DNA of 64,000 bases. Source: Sphingobium sp. Leaf26 (GTDB lineage Bacteria > Pseudomonadota > Alphaproteobacteria > Sphingomonadales > Sphingomonadaceae). Location: contig NZ_LMKV01000001.1 of the NCBI RefSeq assembly GCF_001421665.1, forward strand, positions 603,038 through 667,037, read 5' to 3'. The notes beneath the pieces were generated by a model. It saw nothing but the letters and a program-made list of their open reading frames with translations, was not told the DNA's origin and did no database searches. Shown in pieces: positions 45,340 through 52,600 of the stretch. Position 1 is the first letter of the stretch; every line of letters begins with the position of its first letter. The position numbers were made by a program, and so were the translations under genes.

Positions 45340-46596
45340 ATGACCGCATCCCCTTTGCCGGAAACCACTCGCCCGACCGTGTCGCTGGGCTTCGTCGCCA
45401 TCTATGTGCTGGCGCAGTTCGGCATCTGGGTCGCACTACTGACGCCGGTGGTGATGACGCTGGCGCTGCGCGTCGGTGAGATTGCGAGCGAAACGGAAAA
45501 GGGTCGCTGGCTCGGCATCATCCTGGCGATCGGCGGCTTCGTCGCGCTGGTCGCGACGCCCATTTGCGGCGCGCTGTCCGATCGGACGCGCAGCCGCTTC
45601 GGACGGCGGCGGCCCTGGCTGCTGGGTGGCCTTGTGGTCGCCGGCGCAGGCCTGCTGCTGCTGGGCCTTGCCCCCAACCTGTTGCTGCTGGGGCTGGGCT
45701 GGATCATCTGTCAGGCCGGCTTCAACGCGATGCAGGCAGGCTGCCTGCCGATCCTGCCGGACGTCATTCCCGTGCGCTGGCAGGGCCGTGTCGCCGGCAT
45801 GCTGGGCATGACATCGACCATGGGCACCTTCGCAGGAAGCTGGATCACCCAATATACGCAAGCGTCATCGCTGCTCATGTTCCTCGCCCCCTTCGCCATC
45901 ACCGTGGTCAGCATCGGCGCGCTCTGCCTGATCCTCCCCGATCGCCCGGCGCAGGGCGATGACGCCCGCCGCCTCGGCCCCATCGCCATGCTGCGCGCGA
46001 TCGGCGCGCCGTTTCGCGACTGGGATTTTAGCTGGGCCTTTGGCAGCCGCTTCCTCATCATGATGGCCTGGTCGTTCCTGCTGACCTACCAGCTCTTCTT
46101 CCTGACCGACCAGCTTTCGCTGGCAAAGGCCGACGCGACGCAGGTGATGGTGAAGTCGATGGCGATCATCGCCACTGCGACCATCGCCATTTCACTGGTC
46201 GGCGGCTTCATCACCGATTGGACCGGCCGGCGCAAACCGCTGGTGTTCCTGGCCGCGACGCTGGAGGCGGCGGGTTTCCTGACGATCGCCTTCGCCCCGT
46301 CGGTGCCGCAATTCCTGGTCGGCGTGGCGATGGCGGGGATCGGCAAGGGGCTCTATTTTGCGGTCGACCTCGCCCTGCTCGCCGCCATCCTCCCCCGACC
46401 GGAGGACAGCGCCAAGGATATGGGCGTGTTCCAGATCGCCAACAGCCTGCCCCAGTCGCTCGCCCCTGCCATCGCTCCGATCATCCTGGCGATCGGCAGC
46501 GCGCAGGGGGACGATTATGCCGTGCTATACGTGGTCGGATGTGGCTTTGCGCTACTAGGCGCGATCACCATCTGCCCAGTGCGGCGTTCGCGATAA
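45340..46596 (+). CDS. MFS transporter, likely sugar importer of the locus
   Basis: A 418-residue inner-membrane transporter with about twelve helices. The signature loop between helices 2 and 3 is GALSDRTRSRFGRRRPW, of the type seen in sugar:cation (GPH-like) and related MFS families. The gene begins 47 bases after the second sulfatase and is the last of the operon; the prophage att site starts 9 bases after its stop. It probably brings sugars released in the periplasm into the cytoplasm for the NagZ-like GH3. Confidence 0.88.
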   Translation: MTASPLPETTRPTVSLGFVAIYVLAQFGIWVALLTPVVMTLALRVGEIASETEKGRWLGIILAIGGFVALVATPICGALSDRTRSRFGRRRPWLLGGLVVAGAGLLLLGLAPNLLLLGLGWIICQAGFNAMQAGCLPILPDVIPVRWQGRVAGMLGMTSTMGTFAGSWITQYTQASSLLMFLAPFAITVVSIGALCLILPDRPAQGDDARRLGPIAMLRAIGAPFRDWDFSWAFGSRFLIMMAWSFLLTYQLFFLTDQLSLAKADATQVMVKSMAIIATATIAISLVGGFITDWTGRRKPLVFLAATLEAAGFLTIAFAPSVPQFLVGVAMAGIGKGLYFAVDLALLAAILPRPEDSAKDMGVFQIANSLPQSLAPAIAPIILAIGSAQGDDYAVLYVVGCGFALLGAITICPVRRSR

Positions 46597-46604
46597 GGGG
46601 AAGG

Positions 46605-46649
46605 TGGTGCACCCGACGGGATTCGAACCCATGGCCCTTAGATTAGGAA
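46605..46649 (-). other. 3' half of tRNA-Arg(CCT), prophage attachment site
   Basis: Read on the minus strand this fragment has the anticodon loop TTCCTAA (46643-46649), the 3' anticodon stem TCTAA, T arm ATGGG-TTCGAAT-CCCGT, acceptor strand CGGGTGC, discriminator A and CCA (46605-46607). The sequence left of the anticodon loop (46650 onward) does not pair with the 3' stem and has no D arm. Integration therefore split a tRNA-Arg(CCT) gene at the anticodon loop. The other half is expected at the far end of the prophage, beyond the window. Confidence 0.8.
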
Positions 46650-46720
46650 ACCTACGACTGTCCCACCAAAACTGGCGGAATACCGTGGCTTTTATGGGAC
46701 GATCGCCAGATTGTCAACGA

Positions 46721-46743
46721 CCAAGTAGTCAGCCAAGTAGTCA
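46721..46743. repeat. Tandem 11-12-base repeats next to att
   Basis: CCAAGTAGTCAG is followed at once by CCAAGTAGTCA, about 70 bases inside the tRNA crossover point. A related CTAAGTAGGTCA is near 47070. Short direct repeats near a crossover often are arm-type binding sites for a tyrosine integrase; that role is inferred. Confidence 0.4.
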
Positions 46744-46803
46744 CAGCTTTTTCCCACTGGGCTAGGTAGCCACCGGGCAGTCAGACGGGCAATCGGGGGC
46801 AGG

Positions 46804-46880
46804 TGGTGGTCCCGGCGCGATTCGAACGCGCGGCTTCGAAATTAGGAATTTCGCACTCTATCCGGCTGAGTTACGGGACC
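46804..46880 (-). tRNA. tRNA-Arg (anticodon CCT), prophage-borne
   Basis: A complete 77-base cloverleaf with encoded CCA: acceptor GGTCCCG/CGGGACC, D stem ACTC/GAGT, anticodon stem CGAAA/TTTCG around loop TTCCTAA, T arm GCGCG-TTCGAAT-CGCGC, discriminator A. The anticodon CCT reads AGG. Its body differs from the host tRNA half at 46605, so it is not a simple duplication. It lies inside the prophage, about 155 bases from the crossover point. Confidence 0.93.
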
Positions 46881-46942
46881 ACTCGATTGGGTCAATATCG
46901 TCCGCCCCGCCGATCGTCCACCCTTTCTGTGTGAAGACAGAA

Positions 46943-46977
46943 GACCCCGCCAGCGTCGGGGGGATGCTGACGGGGTC
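46943..46977. repeat. Hairpin-forming inverted repeat
   Basis: GACCCCGCCAGC (46943-46954) and GCTGACGGGGTC (46966-46977) pair over 12 bases with one G-U and an 11-base loop. No T-run follows on either strand. It may be a protein-binding site or weak terminator between the tRNA and the first rightward prophage gene. Confidence 0.5.
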
Positions 46978-47080
46978 GAATGGATATCGGACTGTCATGC
47001 GGGGGGCGATGAAGCTAAGTCCGATAGCTGGATAACCACCATCCCCCGCACCGGTTCCACGTCCCCAGACTAAGTAGGTC

Positions 47081-47476
47081 ATGGAAACCCATGATCCCCT
47101 CCCGACCAACCCGAACGGGTCGCTATCCATGCTGGCCGGTCACGGCGCTGACTGGTCCCCCGTCGACATGACCGATGACGAACAGGCCGACTTTATCGCC
47201 AGCCTCTCACCTGCCGAACTGATCGAATTCGGGTTCGCCGCGAAGCCCTCGCCCTACCGCCATCAGTGTCGTGACCTCTATCACGCGGGTCGCCATGATC
47301 ACGCCACCGAGTTTCATGGCGTCCGGACCATTGCGATCCGATCCTTGCGCGCAGCCCGTGCGCTGGCCGTGGCTGCCGGGGACATGATGGAGGTTAGCAG
47401 CATCGAACGGGACATGGCCGCCTATCGGATGATGGCCGAAGCCGACCTTCTGATCGACGCCCTCCAAAATCTCTAA
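47081..47476 (+). CDS. Hypothetical prophage protein
   Basis: A 131-residue soluble protein. The acidic N-terminal half (DWSPVDMTDDEQADFIASLS) and a helical C-terminal half (TIAIRSLRAARALAVAAGDMM) read like real protein. I recognise no family. Only a weak ribosome-binding site precedes the ATG, and an internal ATG 16 codons in is possible. The next gene, an HNH endonuclease, follows after 47 bases. Confidence 0.55.
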   Translation: METHDPLPTNPNGSLSMLAGHGADWSPVDMTDDEQADFIASLSPAELIEFGFAAKPSPYRHQCRDLYHAGRHDHATEFHGVRTIAIRSLRAARALAVAAGDMMEVSSIERDMAAYRMMAEADLLIDALQNL

Positions 47477-47523
47477 AATTTGCACTTATTCGAAGCTTAT
47501 CCCGTGCTTTGAATAAATAGTCG

Positions 47524-48051
47524 ATGGAAGAAAACATCACCGAGGTGTGGCGCTCGATAATCAGCCACGAAGGACTTTACGAAATTTCGAATATTGGTCG
47601 CGTTCGGTCAAAAGACCGGATGTCAAAGCGCGGTGTTCGAAAAGGAAAAATTCTAAAACCAACTCAGTCGTCACTCATGCAATATCCCGCCCTGACGCTT
47701 TGTGCGGAAGATGGCACACGTTCAACACGATATGTTCATTCACTTGTGGCCGAAGCATTTATCGGACCACGACCTAATGGCCATGATATCTGTCACAACG
47801 ACGGAAATCCATCAAACAACGTCGTCGGCAATCTCCGCTACGATACCAGAGCCGGTAACTTCGCGGACAAGCGGCGGCATGGGACAGCCAATGTTAAAAA
47901 GCCCCGTCCACTATCTCCAGACAGGGTGAGAGACATCCGTCGCCGCATCGAAGAAGGTGCCCGGACATTCGACCTTGCCCGTGAATTCGGTGTAACGCCA
48001 CCGGCTATCAGTCAGATAAAATATCGCCGGGCATGGGGTTGGGTTGAATAA
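47524..48051 (+). CDS. NUMOD4-HNH homing-type endonuclease
   Basis: A 175-residue protein with three parts: NUMOD4 domain (EVWRSIISHEGLYEISNIGR) at residues 7-26, an HNH nuclease (VAEAFIGPRPNGHDICHNDG, then NNVVGNLRYDT) at about 74-107, and a C-terminal helix-turn-helix-like segment (RTFDLAREFGVTPPAISQIK). Such free-standing HNH enzymes are common in phages as homing endonucleases. The DNA is richer in A+T than its neighbours, consistent with separate acquisition. It probably cuts specific DNA and spreads its own gene. Confidence 0.85.
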   Translation: MEENITEVWRSIISHEGLYEISNIGRVRSKDRMSKRGVRKGKILKPTQSSLMQYPALTLCAEDGTRSTRYVHSLVAEAFIGPRPNGHDICHNDGNPSNNVVGNLRYDTRAGNFADKRRHGTANVKKPRPLSPDRVRDIRRRIEEGARTFDLAREFGVTPPAISQIKYRRAWGWVE

Positions 48052-48258
48052 TATGGACCGGGGAATCCCGCCCACGATATAACCCACTCATCGGTCGGCA
48101 GGTCTTCAATTTTTTTGTCGGTGTAACCCTGCCGATCGACATCATCATCAGGCGGGTCAAGGTTCGATCTTCAATTGCAACTTGGCTTTGAGCGCTCATC
48201 CCTGATGGTCATGGGGCCGGTTCCGTGCGCGGGATCGGCCCTTTCGCATAAGTAATAC

Positions 48259-48519
48259 GTGAATCTGTCAGACCTGTTTGATCAAAATATCGAAGCGGCA
48301 ACCAATGCGAAGGAGCGCCGCAAAATCGTGACCTTGTGGTTTCAGTCCGTGTGCGAAACCCTGCATGAACATCGGATCGACACCGATGCGGTGCGACCGA
48401 AAAAGACCGGGGACCATGTCGTCCGAGCGGTAGGGTTCTGGCGCAACCAGCCCTATCAAGACCTCATAGATTTATACTGGAGGCTGAAGAGCCTCAAAGG
48501 CCGAAAAGCTTCGGAATAG
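48259..48519 (+). CDS. Small hypothetical prophage protein
   Basis: An 86-residue, charged, helical protein with a GTG start at 48259 (MNLSDLFDQNIEAATNAKER as translated) and no other start in frame. There is no strong ribosome-binding site. No family recognised. Its 3' end overlaps the convergent membrane-protein gene by 26 bases. Between it and the HNH gene, 48052-48258 shows no convincing gene. Confidence 0.5.
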   Translation: MNLSDLFDQNIEAATNAKERRKIVTLWFQSVCETLHEHRIDTDAVRPKKTGDHVVRAVGFWRNQPYQDLIDLYWRLKSLKGRKASE

Positions 48520-48757
48520 CCCATCCCAAAACGGGTAACAGCGGGACGCCTATGATCCATGCAACCACCTTTAACCCTCCGGTGCTAGTGCGGGCCGTCG
48601 TTTCGATCGTGGTCAGCCGAATTTCATGGTCGTTGAGCCGGGCTTCATGGCCATCGGCGCGCAGGCCCATATTGGCCAGCGTGGTCTGAATTCCGTCGAT
48701 CTTGCCTTCCAACCGGCCGAACATGATCGCGAAATCCGTAGGAATTGGATCGGCCAT
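48494..48757 (-). CDS. Coiled-coil membrane protein, possible lysis accessory (XhlA-like layout)
   Basis: An 87-residue protein: a soluble coiled-coil-prone N-terminal part (FGRLEGKIDGIQTTLANMGL, RLNDHEIRLTTIET) and one C-terminal membrane helix (VVAWIIGVPLLPVLGWAIP). This layout resembles XhlA-type haemolysin/holin-associated phage proteins. Its ATG overlaps the stop of the 59-residue gene upstream (TAATG), so they are translated together. The lysis role is inferred. Confidence 0.65.
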   Translation of the reverse strand: MADPIPTDFAIMFGRLEGKIDGIQTTLANMGLRADGHEARLNDHEIRLTTIETTARTSTGGLKVVAWIIGVPLLPVLGWAIPKLFGL

Positions 48758-48936
48758 TACCGGGCAGCCGCATCAGCAATAGCCGTGATGATCGCCACAC
48801 CAGTCGTGCCCAAACCGATGCGGGCGATGTTGGTCAGGACGACCGACCGGATCGGAGGCAGGAGCCATAGCCATTGGGCTGCCTTACCAATTGTCTTGGC
48901 CGTTGATTTAATTCGGGATTTTAGAGCGCGGGTCAT
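48757..48936 (-). CDS. 59-residue hydrophobic protein, holin candidate
   Basis: A short gene from the ATG at 48936 to TAA at 48757. The N-terminus is basic (MTRALKSRIKSTAKTIGKAA), followed by a Trp/Leu/Pro-rich stretch (WLWLLPP) and a hydrophobic segment (IGLGTTGVAIITAIADAA). Its stop overlaps the next start (TAATG). Size, hydrophobicity and coupling to a membrane protein suit a small holin or lysis helper, but there is no family match by eye and no clear ribosome-binding site. Confidence 0.5.
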   Translation of the reverse strand: MTRALKSRIKSTAKTIGKAAQWLWLLPPIRSVVLTNIARIGLGTTGVAIITAIADAAAR

Positions 48937-48972
48937 CTGATATTTATGCAGAGCCGCCTGATCAGGCAGGCG

Positions 48973-49275
48973 CTAGGGCAGCGGGTCCAGCATAGCCAAA
49001 ATGCGACCACGGACAGCACCGATGACGTCGGCTGCCTCTCCACGATAGTCTTCCCAGTCCTCACCAAGTCCCCCGGCAAGAGTGCGTGCGACCTCCTGTA
49101 TGATCGGGTCATGGGTGTCGACGGCAGCACGGATTATCGCGTCGGCCACCCTAACCATCCTGAAACTGCCTTCGACCTGAACGCTGGTCCCGTGATTGTC
49201 GGCGCTCTCATCGCCCAACTGCGTCCGCAATTCTTTGACCGCAGCGTCGGTCACAAATTGACGTAGATCATCCAT
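48973..49275 (-). CDS. Hypothetical prophage protein
   Basis: A 100-residue soluble protein starting MDDLRQFVTDAAVKELRTQL. GGAGGA lies 5 bases before the ATG at 49275, better than the upstream in-frame start. Mostly helical and acidic; no motif recognised. It is part of the leftward string of small genes after the giant tail gene. Confidence 0.7.
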   Translation of the reverse strand: MDDLRQFVTDAAVKELRTQLGDESADNHGTSVQVEGSFRMVRVADAIIRAAVDTHDPIIQEVARTLAGGLGEDWEDYRGEAADVIGAVRGRILAMLDPLP

Positions 49276-49334
49276 GCGTTTCCTCCGATGCTCATCCCAT
49301 TTGATCAAATCAGCATCGAAGGATCAACCCGTTG

Positions 49335-49592
49335 TCAGGCAGCAGCGTCCCAATCAGCGATGATGGTCGTCAACCGGAGGCGCTCTGCGTCCAACTGGAT
49401 TTTCGAACCCAAGAGAGACGAAACCTGCTGCGAAATGATCTGATTCGTCATGTAATCGAGCGCCATGGCGTCCCGATGATCGTTGGTTTCAGTGGTCAGG
49501 ATGTTGATGGCATCGACCATGGCATCGATCGCTTCGACGCTTTGCTCGACAATTTCTCGCTGGGTCAGCGCAGGGTTACTATACTGGGTCAT
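49335..49592 (-). CDS. Hypothetical prophage protein
   Basis: An 85-residue helical protein starting MTQYSNPALTQREIVEQSVE, with AAGGA 7 bases upstream of the ATG at 49592. The repeated helical pattern (IDAMVDAINILTTETND) suggests a small structural or chaperone protein. First gene after the giant tail gene, 33 bases downstream of it. Confidence 0.65.
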   Translation of the reverse strand: MTQYSNPALTQREIVEQSVEAIDAMVDAINILTTETNDHRDAMALDYMTNQIISQQVSSLLGSKIQLDAERLRLTTIIADWDAAA

Positions 49593-49625
49593 CGTGTTTT
49601 CCTTCAAATTTCCTTTTACTTATGA

Positions 49626-52600
49626 TTACCATTCGGTCGACGTGACGCTGATGCGTTGCGATTGGATCGTCGCCGATCCATACGGAAAAGACCGTGTGAA
49701 ATCGGCGCTGTAGGTCCGGTTGGCGGTGTTCACGGTAGGATCGCTAGTCGTGACCGATCCCCAGAACGTGTAGGTGTAGTTGATCCACCCCGGCGCATTA
49801 TCGACTGGGACCGGGCGGATGCCTTCAAGGTCCAATGCTCCTGTCACGCTAGTCAGCGACGCGATCGTGCTGCTGTCCCGCTTCAGGTTCATGGTGAATG
49901 TCCCAGCGGCAGGGTTGTTCGCCTTGGTGCCCGTATGGTTATCGTAGGTGCCATCGCCGCTGACCGGGCCGAAGGCGCTGATCGCGTTGTTATAGTTGGT
50001 TACACCAGTCGAGGTAGCCGCGTATTGGGCGGTCAGGGTCGCCGTGAAGGAGTAGCTGGCGTTAACGTTGACCGTGTTGCCATTTGACCCGATGAGGCCC
50101 GACGTCACCGTAGCGCTGGTGCCAAGCGAGGCGTTCGAAACGGACGTTTTCAGCGTGCCCGCAATGATCCCGCCCGCATAGTAGGCCTGACCGTTCGTTT
50201 TCACGAACTTGATAGCATTGCTTTCGGTGCACCCCGACAGGCTGGACTGAGTCGGCCCGGTCCACTCTATGAACTGACCAGACGAACCAAAGGCAGCGCC
50301 CCAAACGGTCATGGTCGCGCCCGCATAGATTCGGAAGGTGCCATCGCTGTAGGCGACCCGGTTGCCGCTGCTGCTGCTGGGCACCAGTTCGAACTGGTCG
50401 GCCTTCACCTTGAACTGACTGGTCGAACCGTTGTTGTTGATCTCATACCCGCTGATATTGCCCCCCACGTCCAGCGTCAGCGCCGCACGGCCAAACAGCG
50501 TGGTGACGTTGTTCTGCGTCGTGCTGATCGCCGACGTGTGGTTGTTGATCGTGACGCCCTGCGTGCTGACCGTGCTGCTCAACGATGCGTAGTTGGTGTT
50601 GAGCGTCGACAGGGTCTGACCCTGCGTGTTGACCGTCGCTGACAGGGTCGAAAGGTCGGCCACGGCCTGCTTGGTCGCAATCTCCTGATCGGTCGCCGGT
50701 CGGATGGCTACCTTGTGATAGGTGATGTCGTTGGCCGTGGCGCTGGACGTGTATCCGCTGATACCATTGTAGCGGTGCATCAGACAGATTTCGTAGCCGT
50801 AGGCGTTCGACGCGGTAATCTGCGAAAGCAGACGCCAACGGCGAATGGTGTTCGTTCCACCCGCTCCCGTAACCCCGGCTGTATCGGCCAACGTGTTGAG
50901 CGGAATATACATGTCCTGCGCAACCGCACCGGCCGATGTGACGGCCCGGAACAGGACGCCCGCCCCCGGCAAGGTGCCAGAATTGCGCTGGGCATCGACT
51001 TCAAGAACCACCCACAGATTTTGCGATAGAACCTGCGCGCTGATCATCTGCGGAGTTTTCACACCAAGGCTTGTGGCGGTGCTGGACGACATACCAATGC
51101 GATACGCATAGGGACTTTGTGCGCCCGTAGCCTTGACGATTATCGGAGACCCCGCCCAAGCCGTGTAGTTGGTCGGATGCGTCTGCCCGGCAGGCCAGTC
51201 TGCAAAAACCGGATTGGCGTTGATGCTGGCCGCTGCGATCTGGGACGTGATCGTCATAGACGATGATGCGGCAGCGGCAGCATTAGTCGCCACGGTGGCC
51301 TGTGTCGACGCTGTCGATGCAGCCGTTTCTGCCTGACCTTTGAAGGTCGAAGCATTGGATGCGCTCGTCGAAGCCGACGATGCAGAGGCATCCGCCGCCG
51401 CCGCGCTGTTATTCGCAGCGCTGGCCGATGAGGCAGCCTCCCCTGCCTTGGTCTGGGCCGTGTTGGCAAATCCGCTGGCGCTGGTGGCGCTGTTAGCGGC
51501 GGCATTGGCCGAACCTGCTGCGCTACCGGCTGATGAATTTGCGTTGGTCGCACTGGTGTTGGCGGCGCTGGCCGAAGACGATGCATTGCCCGCTTGGGTG
51601 CTGGCCGTCGTCGCGCTTCCGTTCGCTGCCGTGGCGCTATTTCCCGCTGCGGTCGCCGACGTGGAGGCGTTGCTTGCACTGGTCGATGCTGCCGCTGCGC
51701 TGTTAGCGGCGGCGATCCTATCGGTGACATCCGTGATCTTGATCGATTGGACGCGAAGAATGAGGCCACTTTCAGCCGAGTTCAGTCGCAGGCCAAACCG
51801 AAGGTTAACAGCCGAACTGGTCCACGACGTCGCACCATTTGCGGTGCTGTCAGAAAACAGACCGACAATCTCGACAGGAGTATCGACCAGCACCGTCTGT
51901 GATGGTCCACCACGATAGTTACTCGCGGTGCCCGCATAGCTGCTGTTCATTTCCGAACAGACGATGTTCAGATTCACGGAACCGTCGCTGCCCGCGACCC
52001 GACACCGTGCGCGGACTTCGTAGAAACGACCATCCTGTGCTGGCAGAACGCCGCGCGTCAGGATGTTCATACCGGCCGTGGTCCAGTTGGTGATGCTGTT
52101 ACAAAGACCGAAGTAGCTGTCGTTGGTGATGATGGTGCCGGGCGCGGCGGTTACTGCTGCGGGTGCCCCATTGCGCGCATCGGTCCAGTAGGTCAGCCCA
52201 TCCGAAAAATCGTAAGGCAATGCCTGCGACTGGTTCATGACCGATTGCTGGAAATTGGTGAAGGTCGAGGATGCGGACACCGCCGAAGCCGCCGCCGACG
52301 TGGCACTGTTTCCGGCATTGGATGCTTGTGTGCTGGCCGTCGATGCCGACCCGCTCGCCGCCGACGCACTGTTACCCGCGCTGGTCGCGCTGTTCGCTGC
52401 GTTCGTGGCCTGCGTGCTGGCCGTATTGGCGCTTGCCTGCGCGTTGGTGGCGCTGGTTGACGCCTGTGATGCGCTAGTCGAAGCATTACCTGCCTGCGTG
52501 GCCGCATTGGTGGCTGATCCTTGCGCCGCGCTGGCGCTGGTCCCGGCTGCCGTCTGACTGGACGCCGCCGACGACGCGCTATTGGCAGCAGCCGACGCGC

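Noticed and set aside
46858..47130. Leftward 90-codon frame beside the tRNA
   Set aside because: Runs into the tRNA-Arg gene, has no ribosome-binding site and spans a hairpin; kept only as an open question in the findings.
48008..48199. Leftward 63-codon frame after the HNH gene
   Set aside because: Overlaps the HNH 3' end, has no suitable ribosome-binding site and unconvincing composition.
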